A stretch of 64,000 bases of DNA from JBBDRJ01 sp963766295. Lineage in GTDB: Bacteria > Actinomycetota > JAICYB01. The notes under the pieces are model-generated. The model was not told the origin of the DNA, searched no databases, and worked only from the letters and a program-made list of their open reading frames with translations. The stretch lies in assembly GCA_963766295.1 (NCBI GenBank), contig CAVXYW010000002.1, positions 1,860,001 through 1,924,000 of the forward strand, given 5' to 3'. This document shows positions 25,027 through 34,690 of the stretch, piece after piece. Each line of letters begins with the position of its first letter. Positions within the stretch are counted from its first letter, which is position 1. Position numbers and translations under genes: made by a program.

Positions 25027-25829
25027 CCCAGGAAGTCGTTCACCAGCTTCACGAATTGTGGCGTGTGCTCGTAGGGCGCCATGTGTCCGGCATCGGGAAT
25101 GAACTCCGCCTTCGCGTCCGGAATGCCCCTCACGAAATCGTCTGCGTACTGCGACGGAGTGAGCTTGTCTTTCTCTCCCCAGACAACAAGCGTTGGCGCT
25201 TTGATGCGACGCAGGCGGCGGCCGAGTCCTTTGTCGGGGAGCGGCCAGATGTACTTCCCGAGCGTGACGAGGCCGGGCAGGATCCGAAGCATCATCGCCG
25301 TCAGCGGATCGTCGGATTTCGCAGCTTCCTCGTCGTCCCCCTGTGCCATCGCCGCCATGGCCGCCATCGCTTCGGGTGAGCTCGAGTCGTGCCACAGCAG
25401 CTCTGCCATGCCGAAGGGAAACGCCGTAAAGAAATCGGCCACCGGGTAGTCCTCATTCCAAAGCCCTACCGGTGCCGCGAGGACGAGCTTCGAAACGCGG
25501 CTGGGATAGTGCGCTGCCAATTCGGCCGCAATCATTCCCCCGAAAGAGTGTCCGATCACCGAGACGGAATCGAGCTCGAGGGCATCCAGCAACTCGTCGT
25601 GATACAGCGCGAGGTCGTGAACGTCGCGCAACTCGTTCAGCTCTTCGGGGTCGACGAAACCCGGATGCCTCGGCGCGATGACCTTGCGCGAAGCGGCCAG
25701 CGCCGCCACGAGGGGATCGCTTGGTGTTATCCCGCTCCCGGAATGAAGGAATAGGACCGGCTCACCTTCACCCTGCTCGTACACCTTCGCCGTGATCGGC
25801 GGATCCCATAGCGTGACCTTGCGGGTCAT
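25023..25829 (-). CDS. Alpha/beta-fold hydrolase
   Basis: A 268-residue alpha/beta hydrolase. The oxyanion motif is LHSGSG, the nucleophile elbow is GHSFGG at about residues 93-98, Asp is expected in the LVVWGEKDKLTP segment and the catalytic His in DAGHMAPYEH. No signal peptide. The stop shares CTAA with the convergent acetyltransferase. Its ATG overlaps the luciferase-like oxidoreductase stop, so hydrolase and oxygenase probably act in one catabolic pathway. Confidence 0.85.
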   Translation of the reverse strand: MTRKVTLWDPPITAKVYEQGEGEPVLFLHSGSGITPSDPLVAALAASRKVIAPRHPGFVDPEELNELRDVHDLALYHDELLDALELDSVSVIGHSFGGMIAAELAAHYPSRVSKLVLAAPVGLWNEDYPVADFFTAFPFGMAELLWHDSSSPEAMAAMAAMAQGDDEEAAKSDDPLTAMMLRILPGLVTLGKYIWPLPDKGLGRRLRRIKAPTLVVWGEKDKLTPSQYADDFVRGIPDAKAEFIPDAGHMAPYEHTPQFVKLVNDFLG

Positions 25830-27031
25830 CGAGCAGCCACCGGCGATGGTGCAGGGAAGTATTCGTCCTCCCAGTCGGAGAACAGGCCCGAGAGTTTCGG
25901 CATCACTTCCTTGGCAAAGAGCTCGGTGTTGTACTTGACCGTTTCCTGCTGCATGTTGCCGAAGTGCAGGAGCACCATGAGGTGCCCCATGCGCAGCGTG
26001 TCGGCGGCTTCCTGCAACTGATCGATCACAGTCTCCGGACTACCGGCTACGACGTATCCGCGATCGAGGATGTCTTTCCATGTCAGGTCCGGGCTCAAGG
26101 CCGATGCACCGGCGACCTGTGACTGGATTCGACGCCGTACCGTCTCCATCGACGAATAGCCCGGCGGTTGAACAAAGCCGGGATACAGGTGCAGGCACTT
26201 GTTGTAGAAGTACAGCGCTGCCGGCGCGTAGAGCTTCTCGGCTTCGGCGTCATCCTTAGCCACACCGACGAACTGCAGGAAGCCCGCGCTGTAGGGGTTG
26301 GGTTCGGCATCCAACTGCGCGACCGTGTCCCAGTAGCCCTTCATAACGTCCTTCGCTCCCTGGTAACCGAAGTACGAGAGATATGAGTAGTTGAAGTGGT
26401 TCCGGATGCAGAACTCCCACGTCTCCACCGATCCCCCGCCCGGGATCCACACCGGAGGACGCGGTTGCTGTATCGGACGCGGCCACACGTTCACATATCG
26501 CAGCTGCGTGTACTTGCCGTTGAACGCGAACGGTTCGCGCTCAGACCAGGCCTTAACGATCAGCTCGACCCCTTCGCGGTACTTCTCGCGCAGGATGGCC
26601 GGCGGGACTCCGTAGCAGAAGTTCGAGTCCATCGGAGTGCCGACCGGGAACCCTGCGATCAAACGTCCACCGGATAAGACGTCGAGCATCGCGAACTCTT
26701 CGGCAACCCGCGTCGGAGGGTTGTAAAGAGCAACGGAGTTGCCCATGACGACGACCTTCGCGTTCTTGGATTCGCGGGCCATGATCGAGCCCATCAGGTT
26801 CGGCGACGGCATCAATCCGTAGGCGTTCTGGTGATGCTCGTTCACGCAGATCCCGTCGAACCCCATCTCGTCCGCGTACATGAGCTCGTCCAGATAGGTG
26901 TGGTAGACCTCGTGGCCCTTTACCGGGTCGTAGTAGTCGATCGGCACGTCGACCCAAACCGATCGAACCTGCTGCCGAAAGTCGTCCGGCAGGTAGGGAT
27001 ACGGCATCAGATGGAAGAAGTGGAACTTCAT
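25826..27031 (-). CDS. LLM-class flavin-dependent oxidoreductase
   Basis: A 401-residue luciferase-like monooxygenase, longer than the roughly 330-residue F420 type. Visible family elements are FDGICVNEHHQNAYG near residue 60, LDVLSGGRLIAGFPVGTP near 115-130 and NVWPRPIQQPRPPVWIPGGG near 185-205. Members use reduced flavin and oxygen to oxidise small organic compounds. GGGG lies seven bases before the ATG. Coupled to the downstream hydrolase by a four-base overlap. Confidence 0.85.
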   Translation of the reverse strand: MKFHFFHLMPYPYLPDDFRQQVRSVWVDVPIDYYDPVKGHEVYHTYLDELMYADEMGFDGICVNEHHQNAYGLMPSPNLMGSIMARESKNAKVVVMGNSVALYNPPTRVAEEFAMLDVLSGGRLIAGFPVGTPMDSNFCYGVPPAILREKYREGVELIVKAWSEREPFAFNGKYTQLRYVNVWPRPIQQPRPPVWIPGGGSVETWEFCIRNHFNYSYLSYFGYQGAKDVMKGYWDTVAQLDAEPNPYSAGFLQFVGVAKDDAEAEKLYAPAALYFYNKCLHLYPGFVQPPGYSSMETVRRRIQSQVAGASALSPDLTWKDILDRGYVVAGSPETVIDQLQEAADTLRMGHLMVLLHFGNMQQETVKYNTELFAKEVMPKLSGLFSDWEDEYFPAPSPVAAR

Positions 27032-27344
27032 CCGCTTACCCCCTCAGGCGTGACGGATTCGCCACCAGCACTGTCCCATAAGAGGCAATACCTTCGCCCA
27101 CTCCGCGACTGTGCATTTCGACGTAGTAAACCTTCGGGTCTCCTCCTACGCTCGGGTTATGGGCGCATCAAAGGATTTCGCGAACGAGTACATGAAACTC
27201 GCGGCGAATCGTATGGCTGCCTTGGCCTACGCGTTCCACGGCTCAGATTCGGGCCTCAGGACGAGGTCGAAGGTCAGGACCGCCGGCCCTTCCACTCCAG
27301 CCGTCCACGGCGGGAGAAGGTTCGGGCAAGCGCGTAGCAGCGAG
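27032..27344. other. Gene-poor interval of about 310 bases
   Basis: Between two same-strand genes. A small plus-strand frame (ATG 27159 to 27359, about 66 residues, starting MGASKDFANEY) is open but has no ribosome site and ends inside the neighbouring gene. No hairpin with a T-tract is evident. It probably holds the promoter of the oxidoreductase-hydrolase pair. Confidence 0.35.
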
Positions 27345-28121
27345 TTACAGAGCGAATAGTCGGCCGTAGTTCGTCACGACCGAGGCTGGAGCTCCGGCGG
27401 CACGAAGCGCCGACCAGAAGAGCACCGAGTTGGCAGTGAGCACTGGGATGCCGAGCTTCGACTCGAGCGCATCGATCACGCCCACTGCCCTGAATCCGTT
27501 CCCACCCGTGACAACTGCATCGGCAGTGCTCGGCACGTTCGCAACAGCGAAGTCGAAAACACCTACCGGTGTGATGAGTTCCTGATCGCTTGGGACGCCA
27601 CAAGGCGCGGCGAACACGACCTCGAAGCCTGCAGACTCGTAGTACCGCCGGCCGAGGTCGTTCAATTCTTGGTCGAACCACGGCGCGTCGATCAGCGCTA
27701 TCTTCTTCGCGCCGACCGCGCCAAGTGCTTCAACCGCTGCCGCGCCGGTAGCGACGACCGGTATCCCCCCGGCACGGTCGGTGAGCCGTTCGATCATCGC
27801 GTGCTCCTGCGCTGCACCGATCACGTAGGCCGAGCTGGTGAAGCCGAAGCCGATGGAATGGACCGGCGCCGCTGAGAGTCGCTCGACCGCGTCGTCGACA
27901 TGCGGCGGCTCGGCGAAGGCTCGCACTGGGGCAAGGGGAATCGTCGGATCCATCTTTCCGCCGACGCCCATCGCTCCGAACGGGACACGCGCTGCATAGA
28001 TCCCTACGTCCGCCGGCGCCATCGCGTTGAACTCAGACTCAGGACCAAGGTCGGCGTGCGGAGCGAGTATGCCGATACGCCACTTGACGTCCCAGCCATC
28101 CCGCTGCCATTCGGGCGTCAA
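27345..28121 (-). CDS. Asp/Glu racemase-fold protein (maleate isomerase/arylmalonate decarboxylase-like)
   Basis: A 258-residue protein of the Asp/Glu/hydantoin racemase superfamily: GILAPHADLGPESEF at the N-terminus, GFGFTSSAYVIG near 95, VATGAAAVEALGAVGAKKIALI near 125-150, and PVLTANSVLFWSALRAAG near 230. The two positions where catalytic cysteines are expected read Thr in GFTSSA and Gly-Asn in VVTGGNGFRA; the only Cys is in APCGVPSDQ. It may therefore be a decarboxylase-like or divergent enzyme. TTG start overlaps the aceE stop as TTGA. Confidence 0.75.
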   Translation of the reverse strand: MTPEWQRDGWDVKWRIGILAPHADLGPESEFNAMAPADVGIYAARVPFGAMGVGGKMDPTIPLAPVRAFAEPPHVDDAVERLSAAPVHSIGFGFTSSAYVIGAAQEHAMIERLTDRAGGIPVVATGAAAVEALGAVGAKKIALIDAPWFDQELNDLGRRYYESAGFEVVFAAPCGVPSDQELITPVGVFDFAVANVPSTADAVVTGGNGFRAVGVIDALESKLGIPVLTANSVLFWSALRAAGAPASVVTNYGRLFAL

Positions 28122-30805
28122 GAGATTCGCGGGTCCTGGGAATCGGGTTCTATGCCGGCTGCTTCAAGCGCATCGCGCGCAGTTTCCGGTTTCATCTCGC
28201 CCGATAGTGCCAAGGCATGCAGTGCCGCCGCGGCGATGTGCTCGGCGTCGATCTCGAAGTGACGACGCAGATCTGTACGCGTGTCGGAACGACCGAAGCC
28301 GTCCGTCCCGAGCGATACATAGGGTTCCGGTATCCACCGCGCAACTTGATCCGGCACCGAACGCATGTAGTCACTCACGGCGACGATCGGTCCATCGGCA
28401 TCTTCGAGAACCTGCGAGACATAGGGGACGCGAGCAGGCTCCGTCGGGTGCAAACGGTTCCATCGCTCACAGTCGAGTGCTTCGTTGCGCAGCTGCTGAT
28501 AGCTCGTGACGCTCCAGATGTCTGCAGCTACTCCGTGTTCCTTCAGGCGTTCCTGAGCATCGAGCGCCGATCGAAGGATCGGACCGGAGGCCAGTAGCTG
28601 TACTCGCGCGCCCTTCTTCGCCGTCGAGCGCTTGAACTGATAAAGACCCTTCAAGATCCCGTCGGTTGCACCGCGCGGCATCTTCGCCTGAACGTAGGGC
28701 TCGTTGTACAGAGTGATGTAGTAGAAGACGTCCTCGCCCTCTTCGTACATCCGGCGGAGTCCCTCGCGGATGATCGTCGCCAGCTCATAGGCATAAGCCG
28801 GGTCGTAGACGAGCACGTTGGGAACGGTAGATGCCAAGAGCGGCGAATGTCCGTCTTGGTGCTGCAGCCCCTCCCCTTCCAGCGTCGTGCGGCCGGCGGT
28901 TGCACCCAATAGGAAGCCGCGACCGCGCGCGTCGCCGAAAGCCCAGATGAGGTCACCGACACGCTGGAAGCCGAACATCGAATAGAAGATGAAGAATGGG
29001 ATCGTCAGCTGATCGTGTGTTGCGTAGGACGTTCCCGCCGCAGTGAACGCGGCCATCGAGCCCGCTTCGGTGATCCCCTCTTCGAGCACCTGACCGTCCG
29101 TTGCTTCCAGATACGGAAGAAGCGTTTCGACGTCCACCGGTTCGTATGACTGCCCGAGCGGGTTGTAGATCTTCAGCTGTTTGAAGAGGGACTCCATGCC
29201 GAACGTGCGAGCTTCGTCCGGAATGATCGGGACGATGCGTTTGCCGATCTCCGGATCACGGAGCAGCGCCCGAAGCATCCGGACAAAGGCCTGCGTCGTC
29301 GACGCCTCCTGCTTCTTCTCCTCGGTTCCTTCGTAGAACTCTTCGTAGGCTTCCTTCGGAGGAAGCTTCGGCGCCTCGAAGGAAACGCGGCGCTCGGGCA
29401 GCAGCCCGCCGAGCTCCTCGCGGCGCCAGAGCATGTACTGGATGGTCGAGGTGTGGCGCGGCGGCCGGTAATACGGCGGAAGGTCCTTATCGAGTTCTTG
29501 GTCGGAGATGGGAAGGCCGAGCCTGTCGCGGAAGGCCTGAAGGTCGGTGACCGTCATCTTCTTGGCCTGGTGCGTGACGTTGCGTGCTTCGATCGACTCG
29601 CCGAGGGCCCAGCCCTTAACGGTCTTGGCGAGGATCACGACGGGTGCTCCTTCCAATTCCGTTGCGACCTTGTAAGCGGCGTAAAGCTTGCGGTAGTCGT
29701 GGCCTCCTCGCCGCAGACGTTGCAGGTCGGAGTCGGACAGATGCTCGACGAGCTTGCTAAGGCGCGGATCAGGACCGAAGAAGTGCTCTCGGATGTAGGC
29801 GCCGTCGGCCACCGCGTAGCGCTGGAATTGGCCGTCGGTAGTCGTGTCCATCTTGTCGACGAGCACGCCGTCGGTGTCGCGAGCCAGCAACGAGTCCCAC
29901 TCGCGCCCCCAGACGACCTTGATCACATGCCAACCGGCGCCGCGAAACAGCGACTCGAATTCTTGGATCACCTTTCCGTTACCGCGCACCGGTCCGTCGA
30001 GGCGCTGCAGGTTGCAGTTGACGACGAAGATCAAGTTGTCGAGCTTCTCGCGTGAAGCAAGGGCAAGACCGGCCGTCGACTCGGGTTCGTCCATCTCGCC
30101 GTCACCGACGAAGCACCACACACGCTGCTGTGAGGTGTCCTTCAATCCACGCGCGTGAAGGTAACGGTTGAATCGCGCTTGATACACGGCGTTGATCGGC
30201 CCGAGCCCCATCGACACCGTTGGGAACTCCCAGTAGCGCGGCATGAGGCGCGGGTGCGGATACGACGAGAGGCCGAGCTTTCCTCCGGATTCCCTGCGGA
30301 AGTTGTCGAGACGGTCTTCGTCGAAACGGAACTCGAGAAAAGATCGCGCGTAGATACCGGGCGTTCCGTGTCCCTGATAGAAGATCTGGTCACCGCCGCC
30401 TTCGTGATCCTTTCCGCGGAAGAAGTGGTTGAACCCAACCTCATAAAGGCTTGCGGCAGACGCGTACGTAGAGAGGTGTCCGCCTACTCCCGGCGATTTG
30501 ATGTTCGCGCGCAGAACCATGACGGCTGCGTTCCATCGAATGAGCCTGCGGATGCGGGCTTCCATGTCTTCATCACCTGGGAACGGCGGCTCGTCCTCCG
30601 GCGCGATCGTGTTGACGTAGTGGGACGAAACCATCGGCGGAACGCCGATCTGCAAACGCCTGGCCTCCGCGAGCAGTCGACGAAGGACGTAACTCGCTCT
30701 CGGGTTTCCTTTGGTCGCCGCCAGATCGTCGAGAGCCTGCAGCCACTCGTTTGTCTCAGCCGGGTCGACGTCCGGCAGCTGATCGTGGAATTCGTCGAAG
30801 GCCAT
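28118..30805 (-). CDS. aceE: Pyruvate dehydrogenase E1 component, homodimeric type
   Basis: An 895-residue AceE, the thiamine-diphosphate enzyme that decarboxylates pyruvate and passes the acetyl group to the E2 lipoyl domain. The TPP motif begins GDGEMDEPES at about residue 232 and closes with VNCNLQRLDGPVRG. The pyrimidine-binding part includes EEGITEAGSMAAF. Length equals the E. coli-type homodimeric enzyme used by actinobacteria. E2 and E3 are not in the window. The racemase-fold gene is translationally coupled downstream. Confidence 0.95.
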   Translation of the reverse strand: MAFDEFHDQLPDVDPAETNEWLQALDDLAATKGNPRASYVLRRLLAEARRLQIGVPPMVSSHYVNTIAPEDEPPFPGDEDMEARIRRLIRWNAAVMVLRANIKSPGVGGHLSTYASAASLYEVGFNHFFRGKDHEGGGDQIFYQGHGTPGIYARSFLEFRFDEDRLDNFRRESGGKLGLSSYPHPRLMPRYWEFPTVSMGLGPINAVYQARFNRYLHARGLKDTSQQRVWCFVGDGEMDEPESTAGLALASREKLDNLIFVVNCNLQRLDGPVRGNGKVIQEFESLFRGAGWHVIKVVWGREWDSLLARDTDGVLVDKMDTTTDGQFQRYAVADGAYIREHFFGPDPRLSKLVEHLSDSDLQRLRRGGHDYRKLYAAYKVATELEGAPVVILAKTVKGWALGESIEARNVTHQAKKMTVTDLQAFRDRLGLPISDQELDKDLPPYYRPPRHTSTIQYMLWRREELGGLLPERRVSFEAPKLPPKEAYEEFYEGTEEKKQEASTTQAFVRMLRALLRDPEIGKRIVPIIPDEARTFGMESLFKQLKIYNPLGQSYEPVDVETLLPYLEATDGQVLEEGITEAGSMAAFTAAGTSYATHDQLTIPFFIFYSMFGFQRVGDLIWAFGDARGRGFLLGATAGRTTLEGEGLQHQDGHSPLLASTVPNVLVYDPAYAYELATIIREGLRRMYEEGEDVFYYITLYNEPYVQAKMPRGATDGILKGLYQFKRSTAKKGARVQLLASGPILRSALDAQERLKEHGVAADIWSVTSYQQLRNEALDCERWNRLHPTEPARVPYVSQVLEDADGPIVAVSDYMRSVPDQVARWIPEPYVSLGTDGFGRSDTRTDLRRHFEIDAEHIAAAALHALALSGEMKPETARDALEAAGIEPDSQDPRIS

Positions 30806-30837
30806 GTAACGACGTTACCCCCGACTCACGCCGGGCA

Positions 30838-31599
30838 TCAGACGGCGGTCATACCGCCGTCCATCATGAAGGCCGACCCGTTGACGAATCGTCCGTCGTC
30901 GCTGGCCAGGAACGCGATCCCTGCTGCCACCTCTTCCGGGCTCCCCATGCGTCCGTCGAGCTGGCGCTGCTCCATCGCGTGTCGCGTCGCTTCGGGATCC
31001 TCGGCTCCCGCGAGGATCTTGGCGATCCATTCCGTCTCCACGGTTCCAGGACAGATCGCGTTGCAACGGATACCGAGATGTGCGTAGTCGGCGGCGATCG
31101 ATCGCGTGAGGCCGATAACGCCGGCTTTGGATGCGCAGTACGCCGCTCGGTTCTTGAGGCCAACGACTCCGGCGATGGACGAAACGTTGACGATGATTCC
31201 GTGTCCGGCGTCGAGCATGCCGGGCAGCACCGCGCGGCACGTATGGAACATCGCCGTGAGGTTCACTCCGATTATTCGGTCCCAGTCTTCCTCTGAAGTA
31301 TCGAGAAGAGTGGCGGCGACTCCGATCCCGGCGTCGTTTACGAGAAGCGAGCATGCATCGAGGTCGCTCTTCACGCTCTCGACGACTCGGCCGAAGGTCT
31401 GGGGCTTCAAAAGGTCGCAAACGTACGACCGCACTTCGGCTCCGGAGTCCCGTAGCTCGTTCTCCTTCTCGTGCAGTCGCTGTTCGTCCACGTCTACAAG
31501 GCCGAGACGCCAACCTTCCGTGACTAGACGACGTGACGTAGCGAAACCGATACCGGACGCTGCTCCGGTGACGATCGCAACTGGAGTTTCCTGAGCCAC
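30838..31599 (-). CDS. SDR family oxidoreductase
   Basis: A 253-residue classical short-chain dehydrogenase. Cofactor motif TGAASGIG is at residues 11-18, NDAGIG near 88, the catalytic Ser in NVSSIAGVVG, and YCASK (Tyr-x3-Lys) near 154. LVDVD after strand 2 favours NAD over NADP. AAGGAG lies seven bases before the GTG start. It is divergent from a fuconate-type dehydratase, so sugar-acid or L-fucose dehydrogenase activity is possible but not shown. Confidence 0.87.
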   Translation of the reverse strand: MAQETPVAIVTGAASGIGFATSRRLVTEGWRLGLVDVDEQRLHEKENELRDSGAEVRSYVCDLLKPQTFGRVVESVKSDLDACSLLVNDAGIGVAATLLDTSEEDWDRIIGVNLTAMFHTCRAVLPGMLDAGHGIIVNVSSIAGVVGLKNRAAYCASKAGVIGLTRSIAADYAHLGIRCNAICPGTVETEWIAKILAGAEDPEATRHAMEQRQLDGRMGSPEEVAAGIAFLASDDGRFVNGSAFMMDGGMTAV

Positions 31600-31651
31600 T
31601 GCGGTCTCCTTCGACGCTCAGCTATGGTCGGTCACCGAAGACCTTACGCCC

Positions 31652-32947
31652 ATGCGGATAACCGGAATCTCCACACACGACGTGCGAGCACCCACGTCGC
31701 AAACGCTTGCCGGATCCGATGCTGTTCACACCGACCCCGACTACTCGGCGGCTTACCTCGTTGTGCACACAGACGGCGAGCACGAGGGCCACGGGTTCAC
31801 GTTCACGATCGGTCGCGGAAACGATCTCGTCCTGGAAGCAGTCAAAGCTCTATCGCATCTGGTTGTCGGCACCGACCTCGATGAGATCACCGACGACATG
31901 GCCGCATGGTGGCGCCGGTTGACCAATGACAGTCAGCTGCGATGGCTCGGTCCGGAGAAAGGCGTTATCCATCTCGCGACGGCTGCGATCGTCAACGCGG
32001 TGTGGGACTTGTGGGCGAAGCAAGAAGGAAAGCCGGTGTGGAAGCTCGTAGCGGACCTGACGCCGGAGCAACTCGTGTCATGCATCGACTTCCGTTATCT
32101 GTCGGATGCCCTCGATCGCGACGAAGCTCTCGACATGCTCCGCAAGCTCTCTCCCACACGCGATCAGCGAATCTCCGAAGCCAAGAAGGACGGCTACCCC
32201 GCATACGTCACCTCGGTCGGCTGGCTCGGATATCCGGAGGAACAAGTCCGCGATCTGTGCAAGGACGCACTTGCCAAAGGCTGGCGAAGCTTCAAGACAA
32301 AGGTCGGGACGAACATCCCCGACGACATCCGTCGCTGCGAAGTCATGCGTGAGGAACTCGGCCCGGACGTTTCTCTGATGGCGGACGCGAACCAGGTTTG
32401 GGAAGTGGACGAGGCCATCGAATGGATCGGGCATCTCAAGGGATTCGATCTGCGCTGGATCGAAGAACCAACGAGTCCGGACGATGTCCTCGGACACGCG
32501 GCGATCCGCAAGGCAGTTGCACCGATCGGAGTCGCAACCGGCGAGCACTGCGCGAACCGCGTGATGTTCAAGCAGCTCCTGCAGGCGGAGGCGATCGACT
32601 ATCTGCAGATCGATGCCTGTCGCATCGGCGGCCTGAATGAGGTTCTGGCCGTTCTGCTGCTCGCGGCGAAATTCGGGGTGCCAGTTTGTCCACACGCAGG
32701 CGGAATAGGGCTTTGCGAATACGTCCAACACATCTCAGTCATCGACTTTGTGTGTGTAAGCGGGACCCTTGAGGATCGGACCACAGAGTTCGCCGATCAC
32801 CTGCACGAGCACTTCGTCGATCCCGCCGTGATACGCGACGGACGGTACGTGGTGCCCGAGGCGCCCGGGTACTCGGCACAGATGCACCAAGAGTCGATCG
32901 AACGGTTGCGCTTTCCGGACGGCGAGGAGTGGCTGACGCAGCGATGA
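31652..32947 (+). CDS. L-fuconate dehydratase-type enolase superfamily enzyme
   Basis: A 431-residue mandelate racemase/enolase-superfamily enzyme. Metal and acid/base residues are visible: KTKVG at about 216-220, Asp in MADANQ near 245, Glu in WIEEPTSP near 270, Glu in ATGEHCANR near 296, and His in CPHAGGIG near 350. The N-terminal RWLGPEKGVIHLATAAIVNAVWD region and overall length match L-fuconate dehydratase, which turns L-fuconate into 2-keto-3-deoxy-L-fuconate. The stop overlaps the next ATG. Confidence 0.87.
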   Translation: MRITGISTHDVRAPTSQTLAGSDAVHTDPDYSAAYLVVHTDGEHEGHGFTFTIGRGNDLVLEAVKALSHLVVGTDLDEITDDMAAWWRRLTNDSQLRWLGPEKGVIHLATAAIVNAVWDLWAKQEGKPVWKLVADLTPEQLVSCIDFRYLSDALDRDEALDMLRKLSPTRDQRISEAKKDGYPAYVTSVGWLGYPEEQVRDLCKDALAKGWRSFKTKVGTNIPDDIRRCEVMREELGPDVSLMADANQVWEVDEAIEWIGHLKGFDLRWIEEPTSPDDVLGHAAIRKAVAPIGVATGEHCANRVMFKQLLQAEAIDYLQIDACRIGGLNEVLAVLLLAAKFGVPVCPHAGGIGLCEYVQHISVIDFVCVSGTLEDRTTEFADHLHEHFVDPAVIRDGRYVVPEAPGYSAQMHQESIERLRFPDGEEWLTQR

Positions 32948-34002
32948 CGTTGCGCATCGCTTTGGTGGGCGGCCCGATGTACGACCACCTCTACAAGATC
33001 CTTCGTGACGAAGACGTGGAGATCGTCGTTCACGCCGACCACCCGACGCTCAATCGAGAAGCGGCGTCACTATTGGCCGGCGGCTCCAGGATCGACGTTC
33101 TGTCTACGCACTCCAAGTACGCGCCATCACAGCGCAAGTGGCTGCGGCCATTGGATGAACGGTCGGCGCAGGAACTCTCGCCCAGGGCGGTCGACCTGTG
33201 CCGTTTCGATGGCGATCTGCTCTCGATCCCGCGTTGTGTGGACGTCCGAGTGCTGTGGACTAGAAGCGACCGTGTCTCAGACGTACCGCGGACCTGGGAC
33301 GACTTAGAAGCCTCGTCCTTCGTGTTCGGGTTCCCGGGACGAGAGTCTGGATTGTTCGGCACGTTCTTCGAGATCGTCGTAAGCCAGGGTGGGCGCCTGT
33401 TCGACGAGGACGCGAAGCCCCTTATGGAATCCGACGAAGCTGTGCGCGCCGTCGAATTGCTGTGCAACATCGCATCGCGCGCGCCGAGCAACTTGCCGCA
33501 GTGGCACTACGACCAAGTCGACGCCGCCTTGCTGGAAGGCCGTCTCGATGCGGCTGCTTCTTGGCCCGGAGGTTACGGACCCATCCGCGATTCAGCCGTC
33601 GCAGAACACCTCGAACCTCATCCCTATGTGGGCGGCGTCTCGTACGCCGGTGTGCACTCCTGGGCGATACCAACCACATGCGAAGAATTGGACGCAGCCG
33701 TCGCGTTGATCTCGAAACTGAGCAGCGAAGAAGCAGCGCTGCTGGACTCGAACGGCGGGAACATCCCAGCGAACGAGAAGGCTCTTGCCGACATCGTTCC
33801 CGCGAACGACATCGACGCTCGACGACTCGAGATCACGCGCGACACGATCGCCAACGCGATGATCACCTACCCCGCACTCGAGCGATTCCCCGAGATAGAG
33901 GACGCCGGCTGGCACGCGATCAATAGCGCGCTGCGCGGCGAGTTGTCGCCTCGCGATGCCGTTGCGTCTGTACAGCTCGCCGCGCAGCGCGCCCTTAGCT
34001 AG
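32944..34002 (+). CDS. Solute-binding-protein-fold protein without signal peptide
   Basis: A 352-residue protein that resembles extracellular sugar-binding proteins of ABC importers (RTWDDLEASSFVFGFPGRES, LFDEDAKPLMESDEAVRAVELL, WPGGYGPIRDS). It starts at once with MTLRIALVGGPMYDHLYK and has neither a signal peptide nor a lipobox. ATG 32944 overlaps the dehydratase stop as ATGA. No ABC permease lies nearby. It may be a cytoplasmic ligand-binding protein tied to the sugar-acid pathway. The stop overlaps the convergent gene by eight bases. Confidence 0.75.
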   Translation: MTLRIALVGGPMYDHLYKILRDEDVEIVVHADHPTLNREAASLLAGGSRIDVLSTHSKYAPSQRKWLRPLDERSAQELSPRAVDLCRFDGDLLSIPRCVDVRVLWTRSDRVSDVPRTWDDLEASSFVFGFPGRESGLFGTFFEIVVSQGGRLFDEDAKPLMESDEAVRAVELLCNIASRAPSNLPQWHYDQVDAALLEGRLDAAASWPGGYGPIRDSAVAEHLEPHPYVGGVSYAGVHSWAIPTTCEELDAAVALISKLSSEEAALLDSNGGNIPANEKALADIVPANDIDARRLEITRDTIANAMITYPALERFPEIEDAGWHAINSALRGELSPRDAVASVQLAAQRALS

Positions 34003-34690
34003 CCGGACACTCTCCGTAGACCTCGCGCTGACGCTTCCGCTCGTCGGCGAGTGAGTCCAGATCGACGCTTTCACGTCGTTCGTCGACTTCGTCGGCGTTC
34101 TCGATCGCGTACGGTTGGTGCTCGCCATCCACGCAACGGAATTGCGTTCCGTAGATCTGCACCTTTCGATCCAAGATGCGATCGCGGTCGGTAAGGAACG
34201 CCACATCTCTGGGGTCGACCTCGTCGGACCCGGCGTCCTTCATCAAAGCAAGAGCTTTCTTCTGAAAGGGCCGGTCGTGGACTGCGTGTTGCACAACGAG
34301 CCACGCTGCCGAGGCCCCTTGCTCGCCGACCAAGCGCTTCCCGGGCCAGCCATGTTGGTCGACGATCTCCTTGAGGCGCGCAGTGTTTTTTCTGTCGACA
34401 CGGAGCACCTCCTGCGCCGCTTCCAGCTGCTCGCCTTTGATCTCTTGTCCAACGGCGGGCAGGCCGACATCGATCTGAGCATTGCGTGCTTGGATGTCGG
34501 CTTCACTCATGGCGAGCAGCTCTTCGGCGAGCTCGGGATTGGACCCCTGGTCGGGCGGACGATCTCGCACGATGACGTAGACCGTGACGGCAGCCACCAG
34601 GGCGACGGCAACGCCGATCTCGAATATCAGGCGCCGTTTCCGTCGGCGGCGCCGGTCCGCCGCCGCGTCCGAGTGGCCTTCAGGATCCAA
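33995..34690 (-). CDS. DUF6624 domain membrane-anchored protein
   Basis: A 231-residue protein. A basic stretch (DRRRRRKRR) and one membrane helix (LIFEIGVAVALVAAVTVYVIV) at about residues 10-40 precede an outer DUF6624 domain, seen in HGWPGKRLVGEQGASAAWLV, QHAVHDRPFQ, FLTDRDRIL and IYGTQFRCVDG. TTG 34690, with GGAG seven bases upstream, overlaps the end of the FAD/Fe-S gene; the open frame continues to 35032 but that part is a shadow. Function is unknown. Confidence 0.75.
   Translation of the reverse strand: MDPEGHSDAAADRRRRRKRRLIFEIGVAVALVAAVTVYVIVRDRPPDQGSNPELAEELLAMSEADIQARNAQIDVGLPAVGQEIKGEQLEAAQEVLRVDRKNTARLKEIVDQHGWPGKRLVGEQGASAAWLVVQHAVHDRPFQKKALALMKDAGSDEVDPRDVAFLTDRDRILDRKVQIYGTQFRCVDGEHQPYAIENADEVDERRESVDLDSLADERKRQREVYGECPAS

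Noticed and set aside
27159..27359. Possible 66-residue protein in the gap before the racemase-fold gene
   Set aside because: No ribosome site, no recognisable domain, ends inside the neighbouring coding region.
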